From Reyranella sp. (GTDB lineage Bacteria > Pseudomonadota > Alphaproteobacteria > Reyranellales > Reyranellaceae), in assembly GCA_019750135.1 (NCBI GenBank), contig JAIEOV010000062.1, positions 1-64,000 on the forward strand: DNA of 64,000 nucleotides, read 5' to 3'. Positions 53,264 to 61,755 of the stretch are shown here, in pieces. Below the pieces are notes generated by a model. That model did no database searches, was not told where the DNA came from, and was given only the letters and a program-made list of their open reading frames with translations. The position numbers and the translations under genes are program-made. The first letter of the stretch is position 1. Each line of letters begins with the position of its first letter.

Positions 53264-54403
53264 CTACGAGGTTTTCGAGGCCTCGTGCAGGCGGCCGAGC
53301 CGGCCGCTCATCGGCGCATCGATGCGGAAGCGCAGGCCCCCGGGCGCATGGACCAGCCGCGACTGCCCCTCGACGTCGGCAAAGGCGCGCTTCATCAGGA
53401 GGGTGCCAAAGCCGCTGCGCAGCGGCGGCGTCACGCGCGGGCCGCCCGTCTCCTCCCACTTGAACTTGAAGCGGCGCTCGCCGTTGTCGCCGCGATAGGA
53501 CTTCCAGGAGACGCGCGCCCTGCCCTCGCTGTTCGACAGCGCGCCGTACTTGGCGGCGTTGGTGGCGAGTTCGTGCAGCACCAGGCTGAACGGCACGACC
53601 GCCGACGGCGCCACCTTGAAAGGTTGGCCCGTGATCTCGACCGATTCCTCGCCGGCGAACGGCGCCACGATGCGACGCGTGAGATCGGCGAGATCGGCCG
53701 ATTCGTCGCGCGTCAGCAGATCGTGCGCGTTGGCGAGCGCCAGGATGCGGCCTTCGAACGCCTTGAGAAACTCGGCGTTGGTGACGCCGCCCTGCGAGGT
53801 CTGCGAGGCGATCGACAGCACGGCGGCGAACAGGTTCTTCAGCCGATGCTGCATCTCGCCGACGATCAGCTTCTGGCGCTCGGTGGCGCGGTGTCGCTCG
53901 AGCGCGAGACCCGACAGCCGGGCTCCGATCACCTCGATCTCCTGGGGCCACGAAGCGGGTGCGCCTTCCTTGAAGGAGATGAAGAAGCTGCCGAGCGCGC
54001 GGCCGTCGGCCGAGCACACCGGCCGCGAGCGGATGGCGCGGACGCCGTGTTCGGTATTGAGCTTGCGCCACAGCGGGTCGAAACGTTCGTCGTTCTCGAC
54101 ATCGTTGCTGGCGACCGGGGCGCCGCCAAAGACCGCGGCGGCGCAGGTGCCGGCATGCGGCGGTCCGACCTCGACGCCGGGAATGCCCGCGGCGAAGGTC
54201 GGCGCTTGCGGCATCACGCAATGCTCGAAGGTCATGCCGCCGCGATCGAGCACGGTGACGCCCGCCATGCCGCCGGGCACGAACGCCTCGGCCAGACGAC
54301 AGATCCTGACCAGGACGTCGTCCCGCGGCGCGTCGCGCGCAATCATTTCGAGCACGGCCACTTGCTGCTCGAGCAGCTTGGTCGCCTGCGTCGTCTCTGG
54401 CAC
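53264..54403 (-). CDS. GAF-domain sensor histidine kinase, HWE family
   Basis: This 379-residue cytoplasmic kinase has a GAF domain (about 20-170) and an HWE-type kinase core. The phosphoacceptor is H186 in GEMQHRLKNLFA. The name-giving residues are present: H277 in the N-box HELATNAAKYG and W316/E318 in FKWEETGG. The GTG at 54403 follows a GAGGGGAG site; a start 17 codons upstream is possible but gives an unlikely N-terminus. No response-regulator gene is adjacent, so the partner is unlinked. GAF domains in this class often sense light-related or small-molecule ligands; the signal is unknown. Confidence 0.9.
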   Translation of the reverse strand: MPETTQATKLLEQQVAVLEMIARDAPRDDVLVRICRLAEAFVPGGMAGVTVLDRGGMTFEHCVMPQAPTFAAGIPGVEVGPPHAGTCAAAVFGGAPVASNDVENDERFDPLWRKLNTEHGVRAIRSRPVCSADGRALGSFFISFKEGAPASWPQEIEVIGARLSGLALERHRATERQKLIVGEMQHRLKNLFAAVLSIASQTSQGGVTNAEFLKAFEGRILALANAHDLLTRDESADLADLTRRIVAPFAGEESVEITGQPFKVAPSAVVPFSLVLHELATNAAKYGALSNSEGRARVSWKSYRGDNGERRFKFKWEETGGPRVTPPLRSGFGTLLMKRAFADVEGQSRLVHAPGGLRFRIDAPMSGRLGRLHEASKTS

Positions 54404-54542
54404 GGAACTCCCCTCTGGTGTGTGCAAGTTAGCGCCTTGCCCCCTGCGTTGCACGAAGCTCTATCGGCATTGGCGGTGAAGAATGGGAGTCGCAGCCCTG
54501 GCACTCGACCTTTATAGTTGCTGCCAGTGATGGAGTGCCGCC

Positions 54543-55145
54543 GTGCTTCTGTTGATCGATAACTATGACAGCTTCACCTACAACCTGGTCCACTTCCTGG
54601 GCGATCTGGGCGCGCGTTGTGTCGTGCATCGCAACGACCAGATAACGGTCGACGAGGCGATGGCGCTGAAACCCGCAGGCATCGTGCTGTCACCCGGACC
54701 GTGCACGCCCAATGAGGCAGGCATCTGCATGGACCTGATCAAGGCGGCGGCGAAGGCGCAAATGCCACTGCTCGGCGTGTGCCTGGGCCATCAGGCGATC
54801 GGACAGGTGTTCGGCGGCAAGGTGGTGCGCGCGCCCACGCCGATGCACGGCAAGCTGTCGGGCATCGAGCACACGAACCAGAGCGTGTTCGAGGACGTGC
54901 CCTCGCCCTTCCAGGCGACGCGCTACCACTCGCTGGTCGTCGACCGCGCCGGCTTCCCGAAGGACCTCGAAGTCACCGCCGAAACCGGCGAGATCATCAT
55001 GGGCCTGCGCCACAAGTCGCTGCCGATCCACGGCGTGCAGTTCCATCCCGAGAGCATCGCCTCGGAGCACGGCCACAAGATCCTGGAGAACTTCCTCAAG
55101 ATCGCGGGCGAGCATCCCGGCCAGCAGAACAAGAAGGCGGCGTAG
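54543..55145 (+). CDS. trpG: Anthranilate/aminodeoxychorismate synthase glutamine amidotransferase component
   Basis: This 200-residue class I glutamine amidotransferase supplies ammonia to TrpE (or to PabB). It has the N-terminal LLIDNYDSFTYNLVHFLGDLG, the nucleophile C80 in GVCLGHQAIGQVFGG, the KVVRAPTPMHGK loop, and H168/E170 in FHPES. The start is a GTG. In most alphaproteobacteria trpG follows trpE, but here trpE is ~31 kb away at 21.9-23.4 kb, and the gene after trpG is a Bug receptor, not trpD. The split suggests rearrangement. Dual use by TrpE and PabB is possible. Confidence 0.95.
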   Translation: MLLLIDNYDSFTYNLVHFLGDLGARCVVHRNDQITVDEAMALKPAGIVLSPGPCTPNEAGICMDLIKAAAKAQMPLLGVCLGHQAIGQVFGGKVVRAPTPMHGKLSGIEHTNQSVFEDVPSPFQATRYHSLVVDRAGFPKDLEVTAETGEIIMGLRHKSLPIHGVQFHPESIASEHGHKILENFLKIAGEHPGQQNKKAA

Positions 55146-55174
55146 TCTTGCCGGAGCGCGGACCCGAGGCAATC

Positions 55175-56137
55175 ATGATCACTCGTCGACTGATTGTCGC
55201 TTCAGGCGCCGCCTCGTTGGCGCTGCCAGCCATGGCTCATCAATGGCCGACCAAGCCCATCAAGATCGTCGTCCCCTTCCCGCCCGGTCAGTCGACCGAC
55301 ATTTTGGCGCGCGTGGTGGCCGACCAGCTCACCAAGGCGCTGGGCCAGCAGGTGGTGGCGGAGAACCGGCCGGGCGCGGGCGGCAGCATCGGCGCCGACG
55401 TCGTCGCCAAGGCGGCGCCTGATGGCTACACGCTGCTGATGGTGACGATCTCGACGCACGGCATCGCGCCCGCGATCTATCCCAAGCTGCCCTACGACAC
55501 GCAGAAGGATTTTGCGCCGATCGCCAATATCGGGCTGACGCCGCAGGTGCTGATGGCGAGTCTCAAGAGCGGTATCACCTCGGTGCCTGACCTGGTGGCC
55601 AAGGCGAAGGCCGGCGCCGACCTGAACTACGGCTCCTCGGGCAACGGCTCGGCGAGCCATCTCGCCGTGGAGATGCTGAAGAGCGCCGCCGGCATCAAGC
55701 TCACGCACGTGCCGTTCAAGGGCAATGCCGATGCGTTGATGGCGCTCCAGGCCGGCGACATTCAGGTGATGTCCGACGCCGTGCCCGGCGCGGTCGGGCC
55801 GATCAACACCGGCAAGGTGAAGGCGATCGGCATCGCCGACCAGCACCGGTCGCCCTTCCTGCCCGACGTGCCGACCGTGGCCGAGCAGGGCATCCAGGGT
55901 GTCGTGGCCGTGGGCTGGATCGGCCTGTCGGCACCGGCGCGCACGCCCGAACCCATCCTCGACAAGATCAGCGCCGAGGTCATGAAGATCCTCAAAGAGC
56001 CCGAGGTGCTGGAGAAGCTCAAGAGCCTCTCCTTCGTGCCGGCCAAGGAATCGCGCCAGGAGTTCGAGGCCTACATCACGCTGGAAAACGTCAAGTGGAA
56101 GAAGATCGTCCAGGACGCCGGCGTGAAGATCGAGTAG
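55175..56137 (+). CDS. Bug-family periplasmic substrate-binding protein
   Basis: This 320-residue receptor has an N-terminal signal (MITRRLIVASGAASLALPAMAHQ) with an RR pair, then PTKPIKIVVPFPPGQSTDIL, VVAENRPGAGGSIGADVV and the LNYGSSGNGSASHLAVEML ligand region. I chose the ATG at 55175 because the upstream open frame overlaps trpG and lacks the family N-terminus. It follows trpG by 29 bases, an unusual neighbour for a tryptophan gene. It is the third Bug receptor in the window and has no TctAB neighbours. It is convergent with the LLM monooxygenase across palindrome copy 6. Confidence 0.92.
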   Translation: MITRRLIVASGAASLALPAMAHQWPTKPIKIVVPFPPGQSTDILARVVADQLTKALGQQVVAENRPGAGGSIGADVVAKAAPDGYTLLMVTISTHGIAPAIYPKLPYDTQKDFAPIANIGLTPQVLMASLKSGITSVPDLVAKAKAGADLNYGSSGNGSASHLAVEMLKSAAGIKLTHVPFKGNADALMALQAGDIQVMSDAVPGAVGPINTGKVKAIGIADQHRSPFLPDVPTVAEQGIQGVVAVGWIGLSAPARTPEPILDKISAEVMKILKEPEVLEKLKSLSFVPAKESRQEFEAYITLENVKWKKIVQDAGVKIE

Positions 56138-56139
56138 CT

Positions 56140-56192
56140 GGGAGCGCGAGCCTCCGGCCCGCTCATGATGCGGGCCGGAGGCCCGCGCTCCC
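56140..56192. repeat. Stop-abutting palindrome, copy 6
   Basis: Arms of 23 bases at 56140-56162 and 56170-56192 pair with one mismatch. The loop is shortened to TCATGAT. The element fills the 56-base gap between two convergent stop codons: two bases after the Bug stop and one base before the monooxygenase stop. The right arm has the same GCGGGCCGGAGG core as copy 2. Confidence 0.9.
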
Positions 56193-56193
56193 G

Positions 56194-57498
56194 TCAAAAC
56201 TCCAACAAATTGTCCCGCAGGTGCTTGTGCGCATATTGCTTGCGCGTCACGCCGCGGCGCTGCAGCTCGGGCACCAGGCCGTCGCACACCTCGACGATGT
56301 AGCGCCGGTCGAAGTAGCTGTTGAAGATCAGGAAGCCGTCGCCGCCCACCTCCTGCATGATCTCCGCCATCAGGCCGGCGACAAAGTCCGGCGTGCCGGT
56401 GTACTCGACGCCGCCCTTGCGCGAATAGCTCTGCAGGATCGATCGCGGCGTCTTGCCGATCCACTTGGCGAGCGACGACTGGTGACCGTTGGTCGTGAGA
56501 TGCGCCGGCAGCGGCTCGTCGAGGTCGAACTTCGAGAAGTCGATACCGGTCAGCCGTGACATGCCCGACAGGTGCAGGTCGAGATGGCTCTCGGCCTCGG
56601 CCGCCTCCATGCGGCTGCGGTCGCGCGCGGCCTCCATGCTGACGTCGATGATCGGATGGGCAAGGAACAGCACCTTGATGTCGTCTGGATTGCGGCCGTA
56701 CTCGGCGGCCTGCTGGCGCACCTTGTCGCGATAGGCCTTCATGCTTTCGATGCTGCCGCCGCCTTCGGTGATGATGGTGTCGGCCCAGCGCGAGGCGAAT
56801 TGCTGCCCCCGCGGCGAGCCGCCGGCCTGGCAGATCGGCACCCGGCCCTGCGGCGAGCGCGGCGCGTTGATCGGCCCGCGGACCTTGAAGTACTTGCCCT
56901 CGTGGTTGATGGCATGGACCTTGGAGCCGTCGGCGAACATCGGTTTTTCACGATCGAGCACGACCGCATCGGGCTCCCATGCCTCCCACAGCTTGGTCAC
57001 GACCTCGGCGAACTCGTCGGCGACGTCGTAGCGCTCGTCGTGCGGCCGATGCTTCTCATGGCCGTAATTCTGCGCCGCGCCGTCGTTCGAGCCGGTGACA
57101 CAGTTCCAGCCGATGCGTCCCTCGGTCGTGTGGTCGAGCGAGTTGACCAGGCGCGCCAGCAGGTATGGCGGATACTCCGACACCGAGAGCGTCGGCACGA
57201 TGCCGACCGTCTTGGTCGCCATCGCGAGATACGGCACCAGCACCGCAGGATCGAGCTTGGGCGCGCTCGCGGCGTACTGGAGATAGGAATTGTGCGAGCC
57301 CTGGTAGGTGTAGGGCACGTTCGAGGAATCCTCGATGATCATGTAGTCGAAGCAGGCCCGGTCCATGCCCTTGGCCAGGTCGACGAAGATGTCGGGCATC
57401 ATCCAGCGATCGACATCGCTGCCGGGAAAGTCGCTGCGCCAGCTCTTGGGGCCATAGCCCTGGGACAGGAACCACGCCAGGTGGAACGGCTTCTTCAT
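56194..57498 (-). CDS. LLM-class flavin-dependent monooxygenase (NtaA/SnaA/DszA type)
   Basis: This 434-residue bacterial-luciferase-like enzyme matches the NtaA/SnaA/DszA/SoxA clade that oxidises nitrilotriacetate, dibenzothiophene sulfone and related compounds with FMNH2 from a separate reductase. Features are the N-terminal AWFLSQGYGPKSWR, EDSSNVPYTYQGS, the VTGSNDGAAQNYGHEKH segment and SPQGRVPICQAGGSPRGQQFA. No flavin reductase lies nearby. It is last in the operon after a GntR regulator (four-base overlap) and a peptide-type ABC transporter, suggesting that an imported compound is oxidised by it. Confidence 0.92.
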   Translation of the reverse strand: MKKPFHLAWFLSQGYGPKSWRSDFPGSDVDRWMMPDIFVDLAKGMDRACFDYMIIEDSSNVPYTYQGSHNSYLQYAASAPKLDPAVLVPYLAMATKTVGIVPTLSVSEYPPYLLARLVNSLDHTTEGRIGWNCVTGSNDGAAQNYGHEKHRPHDERYDVADEFAEVVTKLWEAWEPDAVVLDREKPMFADGSKVHAINHEGKYFKVRGPINAPRSPQGRVPICQAGGSPRGQQFASRWADTIITEGGGSIESMKAYRDKVRQQAAEYGRNPDDIKVLFLAHPIIDVSMEAARDRSRMEAAEAESHLDLHLSGMSRLTGIDFSKFDLDEPLPAHLTTNGHQSSLAKWIGKTPRSILQSYSRKGGVEYTGTPDFVAGLMAEIMQEVGGDGFLIFNSYFDRRYIVEVCDGLVPELQRRGVTRKQYAHKHLRDNLLEF

Positions 57499-58313
57499 GA
57501 TGGGGACCTCACGCTACGATTGGGGGTGGCCGCCGCCTTGGCGCCGGCCGGCACGGGGCGCGCCAGCTCGACCTGCTGACGGTGGCGAAAGAGCTCGATC
57601 TTGTGGACGAAGCGATCGGACCGGACGTAGAGGTCCGAGTAGTAGATCGGCGTGCCCTGGATATCGAAGTAGGTGCGCTGCAGGAGCAGCAACGGCGCGC
57701 CAAGCTCGACCCTGAGGCGCTTGGCAAGCTGGGCGTCGGCGGCGATGGCCGAGGAGGCCTGCTGAACGCGGAAAGCCTGCACGCCGCAATATTTCTCGAT
57801 CAGAGGGATGACCCGCGCCGACCGCATCTGCTCGGCGATGTCAGCCGGCAGGCGCGCCGCCAGTTCCTGCGACAGGTGGGCGGCGCAGAAGGCGATCGGC
57901 CCGGTCGGCCGCACGCGGCTCCACGAAATGCGCAAGATGCGTTCGCTCGCCGGCACCTGCAGCAGGGCGGCGACCCGCTCGTCGCCATGCGGCGGCAGAC
58001 GCTCGATGCCGTGCAGGTCGAAGCGTGCCTCGGGATCGTCGATCTTGAGATCTTCCAGAGCCCGCGCGCTCCAGTCGCGGCTGGCCGGATCGCTTTCGAG
58101 CACGAACGTCCCTCGCCCGGGAAAGCGCTGCACCAGCTTGCGCGACACCAGTTCCTCGACTGCCGAGCGCGCGGTGTGGCGGCTGACGCCGAACTCGGCC
58201 ATCAGTTCGGCATCGGTCGGAAGCTGCGAGCCGAGCTTGTAGCCGCCTGCGGCGATGCGCTCGCTCAGCACCTGGTAGATCCTGAAGTAGGCCGGAACCG
58301 GATCTCGACGCAT
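57495..58313 (-). CDS. GntR-family (HutC subfamily) regulator with UTRA domain
   Basis: This 272-residue regulator has an N-terminal winged helix-turn-helix (about 3-70; LMAEFGVSRHTARSAVEELVSRKLVQRFPGRGTFV) and a C-terminal UTRA ligand-binding domain (about 90-240, ending near GTPIYYSDLYVRSDRFVHKIEL). The ATG at 58313 follows GAAGGAGAGGG and is preferred. An ATG at 58340 overlaps the permease stop (ATGA) and is an alternative that adds nine residues. It overlaps the monooxygenase start by four bases. It probably controls this operon; two inverted repeats at 63.2 kb are candidate operators. Confidence 0.9.
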   Translation of the reverse strand: MRRDPVPAYFRIYQVLSERIAAGGYKLGSQLPTDAELMAEFGVSRHTARSAVEELVSRKLVQRFPGRGTFVLESDPASRDWSARALEDLKIDDPEARFDLHGIERLPPHGDERVAALLQVPASERILRISWSRVRPTGPIAFCAAHLSQELAARLPADIAEQMRSARVIPLIEKYCGVQAFRVQQASSAIAADAQLAKRLRVELGAPLLLLQRTYFDIQGTPIYYSDLYVRSDRFVHKIELFRHRQQVELARPVPAGAKAAATPNRSVRSPS

Positions 58314-58336
58314 TCCCTCTCCTTCTTGCTTCTTTT

Positions 58337-59179
58337 TCATCGCCGGTCCGCCCGTCGTGGATCCAGCGTCTCGCGCAGGCCGTTGCCCAGCAGGTTCACG
58401 CCCAGCACCAGCAGCACGATGGCGATGCCGGCGAGGTTGGCTATCCACGGCGCCACCAGCAGCCGGTCCCGCCCCTCGGCCAGGATATTGCCCCAGGTCG
58501 CGGTCGGCGGCGGCAGGCCGAGGCCTAAGAAGCTCAGTGCCGTTTCCTGCAGGATGAGCTGACCCACCTGCAGGGTGGCGATCACCGTCAGCACCGGCGA
58601 CATCTGCGGCAGGATGTGCCGCCACATCACGTAGCGCCCTCCGGCCCCGGACGACACCGCCGCCTCGACGAACGGCCTCTCGCGCAGCGAGCGCGTCAAG
58701 TTGAAGGCGACGCGGGTGTAGCTTTCCCAGCCGGCAAAGCCCAGGACCAGGATCAGCACGGTGACACCGCCGCCGAAAACCGCGACCACGACGATCGCCA
58801 GCAGGATCTCGGGGATCGCCTGGTAGCCGTCGGCGAAGCGCATGATGACCTGCTCGGTGCGGCCGCCAAGATAGCCCGCCACGAGCCCCAGGGTCGTGCC
58901 GAAGGAGAGCGCCACGGCCATGGCCATCAGCCCGACCACGATCGACAGCCGCGAGCCGTAGATCAGGCGCGACAGCAGATCGCGGCCGAAATTGTCGGTG
59001 CCCAGCGGATAGGCCCAGGTGCCGCGGTCCTCCCACACCGGCGGGCGCAGGCGCAGCATCAGGTTCTGCGCATAGGGATCGTGCGGCGCAAGCAGCGGCG
59101 CGAACACCGCCGTCAGGCACATGCCGAGCACCAGCACGACGCCGATCTGGATCTTCAGCCGCGGGCCGAACCACTTCAT
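58337..59179 (-). CDS. Peptide/nickel-type ABC transporter permease (DppC-like)
   Basis: This 280-residue inner-membrane permease has a first membrane segment (IGVVLVLGMCLTAVFAPLLA) and the DppC-like periplasmic stretch APHDPYAQNLMLRLRPP, then PLGTDNFGRDLLSRLIYGSRLSIVVGLMA. About six helices are present. The EAA loop region is LTRSLRERPFVEAAVSSGAGGRYVMWRHILPQ. I chose the ATG at 59179 (MKWFGPR) because the preceding open frame overlaps the DppB-type gene. The DppB-type permease precedes it and the GntR gene follows. The ATP-binding partner is encoded divergently at 63.3 kb. Confidence 0.93.
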   Translation of the reverse strand: MKWFGPRLKIQIGVVLVLGMCLTAVFAPLLAPHDPYAQNLMLRLRPPVWEDRGTWAYPLGTDNFGRDLLSRLIYGSRLSIVVGLMAMAVALSFGTTLGLVAGYLGGRTEQVIMRFADGYQAIPEILLAIVVVAVFGGGVTVLILVLGFAGWESYTRVAFNLTRSLRERPFVEAAVSSGAGGRYVMWRHILPQMSPVLTVIATLQVGQLILQETALSFLGLGLPPPTATWGNILAEGRDRLLVAPWIANLAGIAIVLLVLGVNLLGNGLRETLDPRRADRR

Positions 59180-59183
59180 CGCG

Positions 59184-60098
59184 TCACCTGAGCCGGATGC
59201 GCGGGTCGATGGCGGCCTGCACCAGATCGACCAGGAGGTTGGCCAGCACGATGGTGACAGCGACGATGAACACCGCGGCAATGACGATCGGCACGTCGCG
59301 CTGGAAGATGGCGCTCACCATCAACCGGCCGACGCCGGGCCAGGCGAAGATCGATTCGGTGACCACGGCGCCGCCCATCAGGCGGCCGAGCTGCAGGCCG
59401 ACCAGGCTGACCACCGGGTTGATGGCGTTGGGCAGGATGTGCAGCCAGAGCGCGCGGGCCGGGCCGGCGCCGCGGGCGCGCGCGGTGACGACGAACTGCT
59501 CGCGCGCCGTCTCCAGCACGCTGATGCGCGTCACCAGGATGAAATTCGGCACCAGGAAGGTGGCGAGCGTGACCACCGGCAGGACCATGTGCTCCCAGCC
59601 GCCCTGCCCCGACGTCGGCAGCCACTGCAGGTCGAGCGCGAAAAGTTGGATCAACAGGATGCCCAGCCAGAAGCTCGGCATCGACTGGCCGGCGACCGCG
59701 AGCACCGAGATGATGAAGTCGGGAACCTTGTCCTTCCACACCGCGCAGGCGACGCCACCCAGCACGCCGAGCACGATCGCAAGCAGCAGCCCGAGCGCTA
59801 GCAGCTGCAGGGTCGAGCCCAGGCGCTCGGCCACGACCTCCATGGCCGGCCGCTTGAACTGGATCGAGGTGCCGAAGTCGCCGTGCAGCAGGTCGAGCAG
59901 GAAGTAGCCGAACTGCACCGGTATGGGCTTGTCGAGATGCAGCTCGGCGCGCAGCACCGCCTCCTGTTCGGGCGTGGCATCGAGTCCGAGATAGATCGCC
60001 ACCGGATCGCCGGTCAGCCGCAGGACGACGAACACGAAGGCGATGACGAAGACGAGCGGCACCGGGACGAGCAAAAGCCGCCGCAGGAGGTAACGCAT
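59184..60098 (-). CDS. Peptide/nickel-type ABC transporter permease (DppB-like)
   Basis: This 304-residue permease begins MRYLLRRLLLVPVPLVFVIAFVFVVLRLTGDPVAIYLG, the usual DppB N-terminus. It has about six membrane helices and the EAA-type loop QFVVTARARGAGPARALWLHILPNAINPVVSLVGLQ. It lies between the substrate-binding protein gene (upstream, with palindrome copy 7 in the gap) and the DppC-like gene (four bases downstream). Together they form the membrane pore of an uptake system whose substrate is not known but is probably peptide-like or an organic acid conjugate. Confidence 0.94.
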   Translation of the reverse strand: MRYLLRRLLLVPVPLVFVIAFVFVVLRLTGDPVAIYLGLDATPEQEAVLRAELHLDKPIPVQFGYFLLDLLHGDFGTSIQFKRPAMEVVAERLGSTLQLLALGLLLAIVLGVLGGVACAVWKDKVPDFIISVLAVAGQSMPSFWLGILLIQLFALDLQWLPTSGQGGWEHMVLPVVTLATFLVPNFILVTRISVLETAREQFVVTARARGAGPARALWLHILPNAINPVVSLVGLQLGRLMGGAVVTESIFAWPGVGRLMVSAIFQRDVPIVIAAVFIVAVTIVLANLLVDLVQAAIDPRIRLR

Positions 60099-60117
60099 CG
60101 CTAACGTGTCCCGCGCT

Positions 60118-60194
60118 CATGCTCTTCCGGATCGCGAGCCTCCGGCTCGCTCAAGCTCATGAGCGAGCCGGAGGCCCGCGGTCCGGAAGACATG
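60118..60194. repeat. Stop-abutting palindrome, copy 7
   Basis: Arms of 30 bases at 60123-60152 and 60161-60190 (TCTTCCGGA...) pair with two mismatches and an eight-base loop. CATG at both outer ends (60119-60122 and 60191-60194) extends the symmetry. It ends five bases before the stop codon of the substrate-binding protein gene. It lies inside an apparent operon. Confidence 0.9.
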
Positions 60195-60198
60195 AGCG

Positions 60199-61704
60199 TC
60201 ATTGCTTCACGCTCACCTTGTTCAAGCGCAGCAGTGAATCGCGCGAGGGCTGCCAGCCGGAGACCTTCTCGTTGCGGCCGGAGATGCGCGGCAGGCCGAA
60301 CAGGAAGATCGACGGCACCTCCTCGTGCATGATCTCCATCATGCGATTGTAGGCTTTCAATCGCGCCGCCTCGTCCATGGTCGAGCGCGCCTCGAGCCAC
60401 AGCTTGTCGAACTCCGCGCTGGTCCAGTAGTTGCGCTTGCTCGCCTCGGTGTACCAGACGGTGTTGAAGTCGGCGTCGCCGACGCTGAACCAGCCGACCG
60501 AGTACATCGGCCCCTGCTCGCGCGTACGGTCGAGCTGGGACCACACGCCGCCTTCGACCACGTTGACGGTGGTCTTCACGCCGACCGCCGACATCATGCC
60601 GGCGACGGCATTGGCGATGTCGACGTCGGAGAGATAGCGGCCCGACAGGGTGTTGATCTTGTTCTCGAAGCCCTTGGGATAGCCCGCCTCGGCCAGCAGC
60701 GCCTTGGCCTTGGCCGGATCGTAGGGCCGCGACTTGAGGTTCGGGTTGTAGCCGAACGTCGCCTTGGTCACGAGCTGGCCGTCCAGCACCGAGCCGTAAC
60801 CGCCCAGCATCTGCTTCAAGAGCGTCTGCTTGTCGATGGCATAGTCGAGCGCCAGGCGCACGCGGATGTCGTTGAACGGCGGCTTGCGGGTGTCGAAGGT
60901 GTGCACCAGGCTCACCGACGATTCGACGGCATCGATCCTGAGATTCTTGCGCTTCTCGACCGACGGCAGCAGGTCGACCGGGATTTCCTCGATGATGTCG
61001 GTCTCGCCCGCGACCAGCGAGGCCACGCGCGTCGCGCCTTCGGGGATGGCGCGGATGCGCAGCTTCTTCATCGCTGGCGGGCCGCCCCAATAGTCGGGAT
61101 TGGCCACCAGGTCGTAGCGGTCGCCCGCCACCCATTCGACGTACTTCCACGGGCCGGTGCCCATCGGCTTCTTGTGCGCCTCGGCCTGTCCGACCTTCTC
61201 GGTGTGGGCCTTGGACTCGATCGGGATGTCGGCCAGGCCGCGCAGCAGCAGCGGCGCCGGCAATGCGGTCTTGATGTCGACGGTGTAGTCGTCGATCACC
61301 TCGGCGCCGGTGACACCGGCGATGCGCGTCTTGCGCGCGTAGACCTGCTTGGGATCGATGACGTAGTCGATCGTGTACTTGACGTCGGCGGCCGTGAACG
61401 GCGTGCCGTCGTGCCACTTCACGCCCTTGCGCAGGAAGAAGCGCCAATGCGTCGGGCTGATCGCCTCCCACTTCTCAGCCAGAGCCGGCACCAGCTTGTC
61501 GTCGTTGTCGCGCGCGACCAACGGTTCCCAGGTCTGGTAGCAGAGGCTGAGCGTGATGTACGCGCCGCCTGTCGGCGCTATGGAATCGGTGAAGAGCGAA
61601 GCGCCCACCACCAACGTGTCCTTGTCCTTCTGCGCCTGTGCCGACGACGCGCCGACGGCGACGGCCAGCGCCGCCGCAATCATTGTCTTCAGGACCCCAC
61701 CCAT
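60199..61704 (-). CDS. Peptide/nickel-type ABC transporter substrate-binding protein
   Basis: This 501-residue periplasmic receptor of the SBP_bac_5 family has a signal peptide (MGGVLKTMIAAALAVAVGASSAQAQ) and family segments FFLRKGVKWHDGTPFTAADV (about 97-116), ELATGV-like VAGETDIIEEIPVD and DIRVRLALDYAID. Length is normal for DppA/OppA-type proteins. The ATG at 61704 follows GGAGGTG and places the signal peptide correctly. Palindrome copy 7 separates it from the permease genes, which may lower downstream transcript levels relative to the receptor. Two DUF1028 genes precede it. Confidence 0.94.
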   Translation of the reverse strand: MGGVLKTMIAAALAVAVGASSAQAQKDKDTLVVGASLFTDSIAPTGGAYITLSLCYQTWEPLVARDNDDKLVPALAEKWEAISPTHWRFFLRKGVKWHDGTPFTAADVKYTIDYVIDPKQVYARKTRIAGVTGAEVIDDYTVDIKTALPAPLLLRGLADIPIESKAHTEKVGQAEAHKKPMGTGPWKYVEWVAGDRYDLVANPDYWGGPPAMKKLRIRAIPEGATRVASLVAGETDIIEEIPVDLLPSVEKRKNLRIDAVESSVSLVHTFDTRKPPFNDIRVRLALDYAIDKQTLLKQMLGGYGSVLDGQLVTKATFGYNPNLKSRPYDPAKAKALLAEAGYPKGFENKINTLSGRYLSDVDIANAVAGMMSAVGVKTTVNVVEGGVWSQLDRTREQGPMYSVGWFSVGDADFNTVWYTEASKRNYWTSAEFDKLWLEARSTMDEAARLKAYNRMMEIMHEEVPSIFLFGLPRISGRNEKVSGWQPSRDSLLRLNKVSVKQ

Positions 61705-61755
61705 ACGCACCTCCAGATCGATGACCACACCCCTGTTCTGAATTTCCTCCGCTTA

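Noticed and set aside
57495..59174. Single 559-residue protein fusing a permease-frame region to the GntR regulator
   Set aside because: The first ~280 codons are out of frame with the DppC-like permease and carry no domain; the GntR domain has its own start and ribosome-binding site.
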